Shown: positions 51,966 to 62,649, counted from the first letter of the stretch. The stretch: DNA of 64,000 nucleotides from Zobellella taiwanensis (GCF_003012795.1 NZ_PXYH01000012.1:38958-102957), one strand, 5' to 3'. The notes: generated by a model from the letters alone, not told the origin. Made by a program: numbers and translations.

Positions 51966-54221
51966 ATGGGACACTGCTGTCACCACCATCATTCCAAGGA
52001 ACATGCCGCCGGACATCGCCACCATGCGGGCTGCGCCCCCCGTAGCGAACCGGCCCCCTGCGGCGCGGTCCCGACCGCCGCCGAGACGGCACAAGGGCCG
52101 GACGGACCGCCATCCGACGAGGAGGACGACAGGCGGGGCAGTCGCCACCACTGGCGCATCGCCGGCATGGACTGCCCCAGCTGCGCCGCCAAGATTGAAA
52201 CCGCGGTGCGCCGCCTGCCCGGGGTACAGAGCGCCGAGGTGCGCTTTGCCACCGAGCGCCTGCTGGTGCGGCTCGCTCCGCCGGGCAACCCCGCCGAGGT
52301 GGAGCAGGCCATCATCGCCGCCGGCTTTACCCCCCTGACGGCGCCCCGCGCCCCCCTCCCGGCCCCGACGCCCTGGTGGCGCAGCCAGCTGGACATCCTG
52401 ACCCTGCTGGCGCTGATGCTGGCCGCGGCCCTGTCCGGCCTGTTGTCTCCCCCCCTGGGCCAGGCGCTCTTTACCCTGGCCACCCTCTGGGGGCTGGTGC
52501 CCATCGCCCGCCAGGCCTGGCGCCTGGCCCGCAGCGGCTCCCCCTTCTCCATCGAGACCCTGATGACGGTGGCCGCCACCGGCGCCCTCTTCCTCGGCGA
52601 GACCGCCGAAGCGGCCATGGTGCTGCTGCTGTTTATGGTGGGAGAAAAGCTGGAAAGCCTGGCCGCCAGCCGGGCCCGCAAGGGCGTCAAGGCGCTGATG
52701 GCCCTGGTGCCGGAACAGGCCCGGCGGCTCACCGCCGATGGCCCGGTGGAAGTGGGTGCCGCCGAACTGGTGCCGGGGGATCGCATCGAGGTGCACCCGG
52801 GCGGGCGGCTGCCGGCGGACGGCGAGCTGCTGACCCCGCTCGCCGCCTTCGACGAGAGCGCCGTCACCGGCGAGTCGCTGCCGGTGGAGCGCAAGGAGGG
52901 CGAACGGCTGGCCGCCGGCAGCCTGGTGGTGGACGTGCCGGTGCAATTGCGGGTGACCTCCGAACCGGGCGACAACACCGTGGATCGCATCCTGCACCTG
53001 ATGGAGCAGGCCGACGCCAACCGGGCGCCCATCGCCCGCTTTATCGAGCGTTTCAGCCGCTGGTATACCCCGGCCATGATGCTGGCCGCCCTGCTGGTGA
53101 TACTGCTGCCGCCCCTGGCGTTTGGCGCCGACTGGCAGACCTGGATCTACCGGGGCCTGGCGCTGCTGCTGATCGGCTGCCCCTGCGCCCTGGTGATCAG
53201 CACACCGGCGGCGGTCACCTCGGCCCTGGCCGCCGCCACCCGGCTGGGGGTGCTGATCAAGGGCGGCGCCGCCCTGGAGCAACTCGGCCGGATTGATACC
53301 CTGGCTTTCGACAAGACCGGCACCCTGACCCAGGGCAGGCCGGCCCTGAGCGAACTGAAGGCCTATCCGCCCGCGGAACACCGCCAGGCCCTGGCCCTGG
53401 CCGCCGGCCTGGAGGCGGGCTCCCACCATCCTCTGGCCAGGGCCTTGGTGGCCGCCGCCGAAGAGCGGGGACTGGCGCCCGCCAGCGTCGACGACAAACG
53501 CACCCTGGCCGGGGCCGGCATGGAAGGCCGCTGGCAAGGCCAGGCGATGCTGCTGTGCAGCCCCGCCCACCTGCCGGACGCCTGGCTTACCCAGGAACAG
53601 CACCGGGATCTGGCGCGGCTGCGAGCCGGCGGCCATACCCTGGTGGTACTGGCGCTGGGACAAAGCGTGCTGGCCCTGTTCGCCCTGAACGACCGGCTGC
53701 GGGACGATGCCGAAGACGGCATCGCCACCCTCAAGGCCCTGAATATCGACTGCCTGATGCTGACCGGGGATCACGACCAGGCGGCGGCGCGCATCGCCGG
53801 CCAGCTCGGTATCGGCTACCGGGCCGGGCTCAGGCCCGAGGACAAGCTGGCGGAAGTGGAGCGGCTCGGCCGGACCCACAGCCTCGCCATGGTGGGAGAC
53901 GGCATCAACGACGCGCCGGCCCTGCGCCGGGCCAGCGTGGGCATCGCCATGGGCCAGGGCACCGACGTGGCGCTGGACAACGCCGACGTCGCCCTCAGCC
54001 ACAACCGGCTGACCGGGCTGGCGGACGCCATCCGCCTGTCCCGCGCCACCCACGCCAACATCCGCCAGAACGTCACCCTGGCGCTGGGGCTCAAGGCCAT
54101 CTTCCTGGTCACCAGCCTGACCGGTCTCACCGGACTCTGGCTGGCGGTGCTGGCCGATACCGGCGCCACCGCCCTGGTCACCCTCAACGCCCTGCGGCTG
54201 CTGAGGTTCCGGGGCGGCTGA
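51966..54221 (+). CDS. zntA: ZntA, Zn(II)/Cd(II)/Pb(II)-exporting P-type ATPase
   Basis: A 751-aa P1B-type ATPase. The N-terminus is rich in His and Cys (MGHCCHHHHSKEHAAGHRHH), followed by one heavy-metal domain with C70xxC73 (GMDCPSCAAK). The membrane metal site is CPC at 405-407, the phosphorylated Asp is D449 (DKTGTLT), and the hinge is GDGINDAPALRRA. A CPC motif and ZntR-type promoter point to zinc, cadmium and lead rather than copper. AGGAG precedes the ATG. The 5' leader is about 185 nt and holds a hairpin at 51869-51886 (GATGGC/GCCATC). Confidence 0.95.
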   Translation: MGHCCHHHHSKEHAAGHRHHAGCAPRSEPAPCGAVPTAAETAQGPDGPPSDEEDDRRGSRHHWRIAGMDCPSCAAKIETAVRRLPGVQSAEVRFATERLLVRLAPPGNPAEVEQAIIAAGFTPLTAPRAPLPAPTPWWRSQLDILTLLALMLAAALSGLLSPPLGQALFTLATLWGLVPIARQAWRLARSGSPFSIETLMTVAATGALFLGETAEAAMVLLLFMVGEKLESLAASRARKGVKALMALVPEQARRLTADGPVEVGAAELVPGDRIEVHPGGRLPADGELLTPLAAFDESAVTGESLPVERKEGERLAAGSLVVDVPVQLRVTSEPGDNTVDRILHLMEQADANRAPIARFIERFSRWYTPAMMLAALLVILLPPLAFGADWQTWIYRGLALLLIGCPCALVISTPAAVTSALAAATRLGVLIKGGAALEQLGRIDTLAFDKTGTLTQGRPALSELKAYPPAEHRQALALAAGLEAGSHHPLARALVAAAEERGLAPASVDDKRTLAGAGMEGRWQGQAMLLCSPAHLPDAWLTQEQHRDLARLRAGGHTLVVLALGQSVLALFALNDRLRDDAEDGIATLKALNIDCLMLTGDHDQAAARIAGQLGIGYRAGLRPEDKLAEVERLGRTHSLAMVGDGINDAPALRRASVGIAMGQGTDVALDNADVALSHNRLTGLADAIRLSRATHANIRQNVTLALGLKAIFLVTSLTGLTGLWLAVLADTGATALVTLNALRLLRFRGG

Positions 54222-54235
54222 GCCCAGCTCCGGGC

Positions 54236-55450
54236 TCAGTCCTCGGGCTCAAGCAGCTCTATCCAGTGCTTCACCGGCACCTCAGCCCGACTGGCCAGGT
54301 GCAGCTGGCAGCCAACGTTGGCGGTGACGATCTGCTCCGGGTTTCCTTCGGTCAGCACCGCCAGTTTGTTGGTCAGCAACCGCTGGCTGAGTTCGGGTTG
54401 CAACACCGAGTAGGTGCCCGCCGAACCACAGCACAGGTGGCCGTCCCTGACCGGCGTCAGTTCCACACCGGCGTTTAGCAGTATCGTTTCGACCCGCCCG
54501 CCCAGCTTGAGTGCATGCTGCAGGGTGCAGGGGCAATGCACCGCCGTCTTGCGGCCCCGGCCGGCCAGATCCAGCAGGGACAGATCTTCCCCCTCCAGCA
54601 CCTCGCTCAGATCCCGTGCCAGTTCGCTCACCCGCTTCGCCTTGTGGGCATAGGCGGGGTCTTCCCTGAGCTTGTCGCCGTATTCCCGCACCATGGCGCC
54701 GCAACCGGAGGCGCTGATCACTATGGCCTCGGCCCCGGCCTCGATATGGGGCCACCAGGCATCGATATTGCGCCGCATAAACCCCAGCCCTTCCTCATGG
54801 GCGGACAGGTGGTAGCTGACCGCGCCGCAACAGCCGGCCTCGGGCGCGGCGAACAGGCTGATGCCGAGCCGGTCCAGCACCCGCGCCGCGGCCACATTGG
54901 TATTGGGGGTGGCGCTGGCCTGGGCGCAACCGGCCAGCACCAGCATGGTGCGCCGGTGGCGCCGCGCCGGCCAGGACCGGACGGACCGGGAAGGCGGCAC
55001 CTTGGTCGCCAGGGACGCCGGCAACAATGGCCGGGCGAACCGGCCCAGGGCCAACAGCGCGCCGAACCGGGACGGATAAGGCAGCACCTTGCGCAGCAGC
55101 CAGCGCAGCAGCCGTTGCCCGGCGGGTCTTGCCAGCTGCTCTTCCACCATGCCGCGACCAATCTCGGCCAGGCGGCCGTATTGCACCCCGGAGGGACAGG
55201 TGGTTTCGCAGCTGCGACAGCTCAGGCAACGGTCCAGGTGGGTGCGGGACTTGTCGCTGACCTCCCCGCTTTCCAGCAGTTGCTTGATCAGGTAAATGCG
55301 CCCGCGCGGGCCGTCCCGCTCATCCCCCAGTTCCTGATAGGTGGGGCAGGTGGCGGTACAGAAGCCGCAGTGTACGCAGCTGCGCAGAATCGACTCGGCT
55401 TCCTGGATCTCGGGGTGGTTTTGATATTTCACATGAATGTGGGTTCGCAT
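54236..55450 (-). CDS. glcF: Glycolate oxidase iron-sulfur subunit GlcF
   Basis: A 404-aa protein with two 4Fe-4S ferredoxin motifs, CVHCGFCTATCP (about 26-37) and CLSCRSCETTCP (about 75-86), and two CCG domains (for example GCCGAVSYHLSA and LCCGSAGTYSVLQ). It carries electrons from the GlcD flavin to the membrane. It is 11 bp after glcE. The gene looks intact although glcD is not. Confidence 0.94.
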   Translation of the reverse strand: MRTHIHVKYQNHPEIQEAESILRSCVHCGFCTATCPTYQELGDERDGPRGRIYLIKQLLESGEVSDKSRTHLDRCLSCRSCETTCPSGVQYGRLAEIGRGMVEEQLARPAGQRLLRWLLRKVLPYPSRFGALLALGRFARPLLPASLATKVPPSRSVRSWPARRHRRTMLVLAGCAQASATPNTNVAAARVLDRLGISLFAAPEAGCCGAVSYHLSAHEEGLGFMRRNIDAWWPHIEAGAEAIVISASGCGAMVREYGDKLREDPAYAHKAKRVSELARDLSEVLEGEDLSLLDLAGRGRKTAVHCPCTLQHALKLGGRVETILLNAGVELTPVRDGHLCCGSAGTYSVLQPELSQRLLTNKLAVLTEGNPEQIVTANVGCQLHLASRAEVPVKHWIELLEPED

Positions 55451-55461
55451 GATGTCGTCCT

Positions 55462-56520
55462 TTACAGCCAGCGGTAAAGCCGGCCCGGATTAAACAGGCC
55501 GTCCGGATCCAGCGCCGCCTTGAGCCGGCGCTGTAGGGCCTGCATGGGGGCCGGCAGCCGGTGCAGCACCTCGCCGCTGCGGTCACCGCCCCGGTAAAGG
55601 GCCACCTGGCCGCCCGCCACCTCGGCCAGGGCTTCCAGCCCGGCCTGATCGAAATCGCCCCTGAGCCAACGCTGGCTGCCACCCCAGTCCAGCAGCCAGG
55701 CCGCCTCGGGCAGGGCATGAGCGGCGGTGGATCGCACCGAAAAACGCCACAGGGGCTCGTCTCCGGCGAAGAAAGCAAGCCGCTGCTCACGCAAGTCACG
55801 CCAGAAGTCATCGCCTTGCTCCAGCACCTCGCCCGGCCACTGGCGGGCCGTGCCCTGCACCGCGCCGGCGGCGCCGGACAGGCGCAGGTAAAGCCGGTTA
55901 TCGAGCCAGCAGGCGGCGGTGAGTGGCCGGGGCTGCCCCGCCAGGCGGTTCATCTCGGCGATGGCCTCAGCCGCACCCAGCTCGCGCACCAGGGTGAGGC
56001 TGAGAGCGGGCCTGGGCATGACCTTGAGGCTCACCTCGGTCATGATCCCCAGGGTGCCCATGGCGCCGGCCTGCAGCCGGGACACGTCGTAGCCGGCCAC
56101 GTTTTTCATCACCTGGCCGCCGAAGCGCAGCAGCTCTCCCCGGCCATTGATAAGCTTGAGCCCCAGCACCTGATCCCGGATGGAACCACACCAGGGCCGG
56201 CCCGGTCCCGACAGGTGGCAGGCCAGGGTTCCCCCCAGTGTCGCCCGGCCATCGAACAGCGGCGGTTCGCAGGCCAACATCTGGCCGTGTTCGGCCAGGG
56301 CCGCATCGATCTCGGCCAGCGGAGTGCCGGCGCGGGCGGTCAGCACCAGCTCCACCGGCTGGTAACTGACAATGCCCCTGTGGCCGGCCAGTTCCACCGG
56401 CTCACCTTCGACGGCGCGGCCCATAAAGGCCTTGCTGTTGCCGCCCACCAGGTTCAGCCTGTGGCCATCGGCCCGGGCCTGACGCACCCGTTCGGTCAGT
56501 TGCGAGGTCAAATCCTGCAT
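55462..56520 (-). CDS. glcE: Glycolate oxidase subunit GlcE
   Basis: A 352-aa FAD-binding PCMH-type subunit (E. coli 350). The N-terminal part has the nucleotide-binding LVGGNSKAFMGR and ACEPPLFDGRATLGGTLACHLSGPGRPWCGSIRDQVLG by parts, then MKNVAGYDVSRLQAGAMGTLGIMTEVS. The ATG shares bases with the TGA of the remaining glcD (TGATG), so it depends on translation of the truncated gene. Confidence 0.92.
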   Translation of the reverse strand: MQDLTSQLTERVRQARADGHRLNLVGGNSKAFMGRAVEGEPVELAGHRGIVSYQPVELVLTARAGTPLAEIDAALAEHGQMLACEPPLFDGRATLGGTLACHLSGPGRPWCGSIRDQVLGLKLINGRGELLRFGGQVMKNVAGYDVSRLQAGAMGTLGIMTEVSLKVMPRPALSLTLVRELGAAEAIAEMNRLAGQPRPLTAACWLDNRLYLRLSGAAGAVQGTARQWPGEVLEQGDDFWRDLREQRLAFFAGDEPLWRFSVRSTAAHALPEAAWLLDWGGSQRWLRGDFDQAGLEALAEVAGGQVALYRGGDRSGEVLHRLPAPMQALQRRLKAALDPDGLFNPGRLYRWL

Positions 56521-57605
56521 CAGTGCACCTCCTTGTGATCCAGCGAGCGGTATTCCTGGCAGTGCTTGAGCAGGGGGATGCCCTTGCCCGGATTGAGGGT
56601 GCCGAGCGGATCGAAGGCCGCCTTGATGGCGTGGAACTGGGCCAGCTCCTGTTCGTTGAACTGCACCGCCATCTGGCGGATTTTTTCGATGCCGACACCG
56701 TGTTCGCCGGTGATGCAACCGCCCACCGCCACGCACAGTTCCAGGATCTTGCCGCCGAACTCCTCGGTTTTCTCGAATTCGCCGGGCACATTGGCGTCGA
56801 ACAGGATCAGCGGATGCAAATTGCCGTCACCGGCATGGAAGACGTTGGCCACCTGCAGGCCGTAGTGCGCCGACATCCGTTGCATTTCGGTCAGCACATG
56901 GGCCAGCTGGCCGCGGGGAATGGTGCCGTCCATGCAGTAGTAGTCGGGCGAAATCCGGCCCACGGCGGGAAAGGCCGACTTGCGCCCCTTCCACAACAAG
57001 GCGCGCTCCGCTTCGCTCTGGGACACCCGCAACGAGACAGCCCCCCGGTCACGAAAGATGGTTTCCACTTGTTCGATATACTCCCATACTTCTTCCGCGG
57101 TACCGTCCAGCTCGCACAGCAGCAATGCCTCGGCCCCGACCGGGTAACCGGCCCCGGCAAAGGCCTCGGCGGCAGCAATGGCGTGGCGGTCCATCATTTC
57201 CAGCCCGGCGGGAATGATGCCCTCGGCGATCACCGCCCCCACCGCATCACCGGCCTGCTGGACGCTGTCGAAACCGGCCATCACCACCTGGGCCCGCTCC
57301 GGCAACGGCAGCAGCTTCACCGTGACTTCGGTGACCACCCCCAGCAGCCCTTCCGAGCCGGTCAACAGCGCCAGCAGATCCGGGCCCTGGCAGTCCAGAC
57401 CGTCGCTGCCCAGCATCAGCCGCTCCCCCTCGACGGTCAGGATTTCGACCTTGAGCAGGTTGTGCACGGTGAGTCCGTACTTGAGGCAGTGCACGCCACC
57501 GGAGTTTTCCGCCACATTGCCGCCTATAGTACAGGCGACCTGGGAAGAGGGATCCGGCCCGTAATAAAGGCCATGGGCCGCCGCCGCCGTCGCTCCGGCG
57601 CTCAT
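56520..57605 (-). pseudogene. glcD: 5'-truncated glycolate oxidase FAD subunit GlcD
   Basis: Homology to GlcD begins abruptly at AHGLYYGPDPSSQ (E. coli residue about 143) and then continues without breaks through NVAENSGGVHCLKYGLTVHN and GHGVGIEK-like segments to the C-terminus. The first about 140 residues are missing, including the VTRGAGTGLSGGA loop that binds FAD pyrophosphate. Upstream DNA is the permease gene on the other strand. An in-frame ATG at 57605 could still give a 361-aa product, but without the FAD half it should be inactive. A deletion at about 57590 is the simplest explanation. Confidence 0.85.
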
Positions 57606-57624
57606 CTTGAAAAGGAATTGAAGC

Positions 57625-59334
57625 ATGATATCCAACACCCTGTTAGCCTTGCTCGCGTTCTCGCCGATACTGCTGGCGGCCGTCCTGCTGCTGGCGCTGC
57701 AGTGGCCCGCCAAAAAGGCGATGCCCTTAGCCTTCGGGCTGACCGTCGTCATCGCCCTGTTCGTGTGGGACATGTCGGCTACCCGTATCCTTGCCTCCAG
57801 TCTGCAGGGCATCGTCATGTCGTTGTCCCTGTTGTGGATCATTTTCGGCGCCATCTTGCTGCTCAACACCCTGAAGCATATCGGTGCCATTGCCGCCATC
57901 CGCAATGGCTTTACCGCCATTTCCCCCGACCGCCGGGTACAGGCCATTATTGTCGCCTGGTGTTTTGGCTCCTTCATCGAAGGTGCTTCCGGCTTCGGCA
58001 CCCCGGCGGCGGTGGCCGCCCCCTTGATGGTGGCGCTCGGTTTCCCCGCCCTGGCGGCGGTGCTGATGGGCATGATGATCCAGAGCACACCGGTTTCCTT
58101 TGGCGCCGTCGGCACCCCCATAGTCGTGGGTGTCACCGGTGGTCTCGACACCCAGGCCATGGCGCCGGGCCTGGCCAGCGCCGGCGCCGGCTCCGACTGG
58201 GCCGCCTACCTGCAACTGGTTACCGGCAATGTCGCCGTGCTCCACGCCATTACCGGCACCCTGATGCCGGTACTGATGACGGTCATGCTGACCCGCTTTT
58301 TCGGCCGCAATAAAAGCTGGAAAGAAGGACTGGACATAGTGCCCTTCGCCCTGTTTGCCGGCCTGGCCTTCACCCTGCCCTACGCCCTCACCGGCCTGTT
58401 GCTGGGCCCGTAATTTCCCTCGCTGATCGGCGGACTGATCGGACTGGCGATAGTGGTGACGGCGGCGCGCAAAGGGTTTTTGATCCCCGCCAGCCACAGG
58501 GATTTTCCGGAAGAAAAGGACTGGCCCGCCGAATGGCTGGGTTCGGTCAAGATCGACACCGGCAACCTCAAGGGACGGCCCATGGGCCTGGCGCTGGCCT
58601 GGTTCCCCTATGTGCTGCTGCCTGCGCTGCTGGTATTGAGCCGGACCAATGACACCGTCAAGGGCTGGCTCAACAGCCTGAGCTTCAACTTCAACCACAT
58701 CCTCGGCGAGGCGGGCGTGAGTGCCGGCATCCAGCCGCTCTACCTGCCCGGCGGCCTGCTGCTGCTGGTGGCGCTGATTGCAGCCCTGCTCCAGTCCCGC
58801 TCCCTCACTCCCCTGGGCAAGGCCATCGGCGAGTCCGGCAAAACGCTGGTCGGGGCCGGCTTCGTGCTGCTGTTTACCGTGCCCATGGTACGCATCTTCA
58901 TCAATTCCGGAGTTAACGCCGCCGATATCGCCAGCATGCCGGTAATGACCGCCAACTTTGCCGCCGAGCTGATGGGCGGCCTTTTCCCCGCCGTGAGCGG
59001 GGTGATCGGCGCCCTGGGGGCCTTTATCGCCGGCTCCAACACCGTGTCCAACCTGATGCTGGCCCAGTTCCAGTTCGAAACCGCTCAGGCCCTGGGGCTG
59101 TCTACCGCCATGATGGTGGCGCTGCAGGCGGTGGGCGCTGCCGCCGGCAACATGGTAGCCATCCATAATGTGGTGGCGGCCTCGGCCACCGTCGGCCTGC
59201 TGGGACGGGAAGACACCACACTGCGTAAAACGGCACTGCCGACCCTCTACTACCTGGTTGTGCTCGGGTTGCTCGGCATGGGCGCCATCTACCTGCTGGG
59301 GGCTTCGGAACCGCTGATGGTCACCGCCGGCTGA
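57625..59334 (+). pseudogene. Lactate/glycolate permease (LctP/GlcA family), interrupted by an in-frame TAA
   Basis: The frame reads as one membrane permease of about 569 codons with many hydrophobic segments ([39 protein letters not shown]). A TAA at 58411-58413 lies after LLGP and before FPSLIGGLIGL, where GAA (Glu) would fit. There is no frame change: the two halves, to 58413 and onward, are in register. A single G-to-T change explains it. The start has AAGGA upstream. It is divergent from truncated glcD, and a terminator follows. Confidence 0.85.
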
Positions 59335-59350
59335 GCCCGAAAAAACCAAC

Positions 59351-59390
59351 AAAAAGCCCCCTCCGGCCAGGGCCGGCGGGGGCTTTTTAT
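59351..59390. terminator. Terminator between the permease and metF
   Basis: AAAAAGCCCCC and GGGGGCTTTTT flank an inner GGCC-rich loop, giving a long stem with A/T tails on both sides. It works for both converging genes. Confidence 0.85.
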
Positions 59391-59406
59391 TTTGATGGAG
59401 TTAGGA

Positions 59407-60336
<930 letters not shown>

Positions 60337-60483
60337 TCATTCATGCCTTGATGCTGGCTCGGGCCGCGCGGATTTCTTCCCAACAGCGGCTCGCCGCCGA
60401 AAAGCCTTCTCCACCCCAAGAGCACATTGCAATTGTCGGCGATGGCCGACAGGGGGAAACCCCGGGTTGCGTGGCAAAAACAT
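60337..60483 (-). CDS. Possible 48-aa leader ORF upstream of metF
   Basis: Within the metF leader a 48-codon frame starts at ATG 60483 after GGAGAG, and stops 33 bp before metF. The product would be basic (RRRAAVGKKSARPEP) with no recognisable family. The same stretch contains three hairpins (GCGGC/GCCGC, GTCGGC/GCCGAC, GGGG-gaaa-CCCC), so it may instead be a structured RNA or a dispersed repeat. Coding status is uncertain. Confidence 0.3.
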   Translation of the reverse strand: MFLPRNPGFPPVGHRRQLQCALGVEKAFRRRAAVGKKSARPEPASRHE

Positions 60484-60511
60484 GATTCTCTCCGTGCCCT
60501 CATCGGCAACA

Positions 60512-60568
60512 AAGACGTTTAGACGTCCGAATGGCTGTATATTTACACGTCTGAACTTTCGCAGGCAA
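60512..60568 (-). promoter_or_regulatory. metF promoter with tandem MetJ boxes
   Basis: On the minus strand TTGCCT (60563-60568) and TAAATA (60540-60545) are 17 bp apart. Five consecutive 8-bp units from 60512 to 60551 read AAGACGTT, TAGACGTC, CGAATGGC, TGTATATT, TACACGTC. The first, second and fifth match the AGACGTCT met-box consensus well. The operator overlaps the -10 and the start point. Confidence 0.85.
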
Positions 60569-60634
60569 GGAGTTCCTTGAAAAAAGTGACAAACTCTAAG
60601 TCGTTAGCACTTAAAAGCACATATGGAAGAGAGG

Positions 60635-60654
60635 AACTCCCGCCGGCGGGAGTT
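60635..60654. repeat. 20-bp perfect palindrome downstream of glaR
   Basis: AACTCCCGCC is followed directly by its inverse complement. It has no T run on either side, so it is not a standard terminator for glaR. The flanking DNA (60570-60717) contains no convincing gene. Confidence 0.5.
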
Positions 60655-60717
60655 ATGACCAAAACCGGGCAACAAGGAGAAAACAGCGGCGGGATCGGTC
60701 GCCCGATCCCGGAAGGC

Positions 60718-61407
60718 TCAGCGTACGCCCTGCTCGGCCAGCACCTGGGTGATGATGGAGATGGGGCTGTGCAAATGCTCGCGCATCATGGCCGCAGCCT
60801 GGGGGTTACGGGCCAGTATGGCGTCAAGCAAGGCCTGGTGTTCCCGCTGTTTTTCCGCCAGCGCCTGCTCGCTGAATACGGTGCGTTTCAGCCAGAGATG
60901 GCGATAGCGGGCAGCCTGGTCCATCAGTGTCTGACGCACCACCAGCAACTGGGGTGAACGACAGCCGGCAGCCACCGCCCGGTGAAACGCCTGGTGGCGG
61001 GCATCCCACTGGTTCAGTTGATCTTCCACCGAGTCCAGGTGGGTCACCTTGGCCAGGGCATGATGGGCCGCCACCACCCCTGCCTCCCACAGATCGTCCC
61101 CCCGGGCCATGGCCAGCTCCACAATCAGGCCTTCCAGTTGGGCCCGGGCATCGTAGATGTCTTTCAGCTCGGCCACCGACATGGGGCTGACCCGGAAGCC
61201 GCGCTGGCTCTCGGCGGTGACCAGCCGCTCCGACACCAACTGGGACAAGGCTTCCCGCAGGGGACTCACGCCCAGGCCATAACGACTTTTGAGGGTGCTC
61301 ATCAGCAGCTTTTCGCCCGGGCCGAAGTGGCTTTGGATGATGTCCTCTTTCAATTGCTGGTAGGCGGTGCGCGCCAGGTTCTCGCGTGGCGCCTCTGGGT
61401 TGCTCAT
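60718..61407 (-). CDS. glaR: GlaR (CsiR), GntR-family repressor of glutarate catabolism
   Basis: A 229-aa FadR-subfamily regulator. The N-terminal winged helix has QLKEDIIQSHFGPGEKLLMSTLKSRYGLGVSPLREALSQLVSERLV by parts, and the C-terminal FCD domain contains DIYDARAQLEGLIVELA and RHQAFHRAVAAGC. It matches E. coli CsiR/GlaR, which represses glaH and is released by glutarate. ATG 61407 has AGGA 8 nt upstream; an ATG at 61422 has none. It is divergent from glaH. Confidence 0.93.
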   Translation of the reverse strand: MSNPEAPRENLARTAYQQLKEDIIQSHFGPGEKLLMSTLKSRYGLGVSPLREALSQLVSERLVTAESQRGFRVSPMSVAELKDIYDARAQLEGLIVELAMARGDDLWEAGVVAAHHALAKVTHLDSVEDQLNQWDARHQAFHRAVAAGCRSPQLLVVRQTLMDQAARYRHLWLKRTVFSEQALAEKQREHQALLDAILARNPQAAAMMREHLHSPISIITQVLAEQGVR

Positions 61408-61482
61408 GCTCGGTTCCTGCATCGATGTAGTGGGCCGATTATAACGAAATTGCTACGGAGATCATAAAATCAGCACCATTCA

Positions 61483-61511
61483 TTGACAAAAATCAAAAAT
61501 GTCGACATTTT
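61483..61511 (+). promoter_or_regulatory. glaH promoter and GlaR operator
   Basis: TTGACA at 61483-61488 is a consensus -35; the matching -10 is not clear (AT-rich sequence at 61506-61516). AAAATGTC and GACATTTT form a 16-bp perfect palindrome at 61496-61511, which includes ATGT-N5-TTTT, the reported GlaR half-site pattern in E. coli. Confidence 0.65.
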
Positions 61512-61571
61512 ATAGATACAGCGACATTAACTCGCTCTGACACCCACACGTGAGATAAAAAGGAAGCCATC

Positions 61572-62540
61572 ATGTCCAACGTTGCCACCGCCGACTTCGT
61601 CAACCACAAATACCAGGGCTTCAGCCTGGCGCCGTCTGCCCAGTCCGACCGCCTGCTGGAGCTTCGCTTCGACGAGAAAACCGTCAAGTCCTTCCTCGAC
61701 GCCACCGCCGAATGGCCGATCCAGGCGCTGGAATACAAGTCCTTCCTGCGTTTTCGCGTGGCCCAGGTCCTCAACGATCTGTGCGGCCAGGCGCTGCAGC
61801 CGCTGCTGATCAACACCCTGGTCGACCGCAACACCGGCGCCCTGCTGATCACCCCGGAAGGCCTGAACCAGGTGGAGCAGGCGGAAGACATGGTCAAGTT
61901 CACCACCGCCGTGGCCCACCTGTTTGGCCGCTCCAACTTCGACGCCATGAGCGGCCAGTATTACGCCCGCTTTGTGGTGCAGAACCAGGACAACTCCGAC
62001 AGCTACCTGCGCCAGGCCCACCGGGTGATGGAGCTGCACAACGACGGTACCTTCGTCGAGCAGGACACTGACTATGTGCTGATGCTGAAAATCGACGAGC
62101 AAAACATGGAAGGCGGCAACTCCCTGCTGCTGCACCTGGACGACTGGGAACACCTGGAGCGCTTCTACGCCGATCCCATGGCCCGCCGGGTGATGCGCTG
62201 GGCCGCACCGCCCAGCAAGAACACCACCAAGGACGTCTATCACGCCGTGTTCGACACCGATCGCAGCGGCCAGCCCATCATGGCCTACATCGACCAGTTC
62301 GTGCAGCCCAAGAACTACGAAGAGGGCGTCTGGCTGGCGGAACTGTCCGACGCCATTGAGACCAGCACCAAACAGCTGTCGGTGCGGGTACCCACCGGCT
62401 CCTTCCTGCTGATCAACAACCATTTCTGGCTGCACGGTCGCGACAAGTTCATTGCCCACGAGGGCCTGCGCCGGGAGCTGATGCGCCAGCGCGGTTACTT
62501 CACCCATGCCAAGACCCTGAAGAACCCGAGACAGGGCTGA
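61572..62540 (+). CDS. glaH: Glutarate 2-hydroxylase (GlaH/CsiD), Fe(II)/2-oxoglutarate dioxygenase
   Basis: GlaH hydroxylates glutarate to L-2-hydroxyglutarate, using Fe(II) and 2-oxoglutarate. The 322-aa protein has the metal triad HND at 156-158 and H288 ([12 protein letters not shown]). ATG 61572 follows AAGGA. The gene is first in a glaH-lhgD operon and divergent from its repressor glaR. The route handles glutarate from lysine degradation. Confidence 0.95.
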   Translation: MSNVATADFVNHKYQGFSLAPSAQSDRLLELRFDEKTVKSFLDATAEWPIQALEYKSFLRFRVAQVLNDLCGQALQPLLINTLVDRNTGALLITPEGLNQVEQAEDMVKFTTAVAHLFGRSNFDAMSGQYYARFVVQNQDNSDSYLRQAHRVMELHNDGTFVEQDTDYVLMLKIDEQNMEGGNSLLLHLDDWEHLERFYADPMARRVMRWAAPPSKNTTKDVYHAVFDTDRSGQPIMAYIDQFVQPKNYEEGVWLAELSDAIETSTKQLSVRVPTGSFLLINNHFWLHGRDKFIAHEGLRRELMRQRGYFTHAKTLKNPRQG

Positions 62541-62649
62541 CAAGATTGACAAGGTGCCGGCCATGGCGGCACCTTGGTGCACTAACAAGGCAACTTACGC
62601 CGGGGCCCGTCTCCGGCTTTTGCCTCTCTAACTACAGGTGGACAGAGCA

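Noticed and set aside
58411..58413. Programmed recoding or selenocysteine at the permease stop
   Set aside because: The codon is TAA, which is not used for selenocysteine, and no recoding signal is visible. A point mutation next to another pseudogene is simpler.
60577..60957. 126-codon plus-strand frame starting TTG after AAGGAG, downstream of the met boxes
   Set aside because: Most of it is antisense to glaR and has no recognisable similarity. Only the first codons lie in free DNA.
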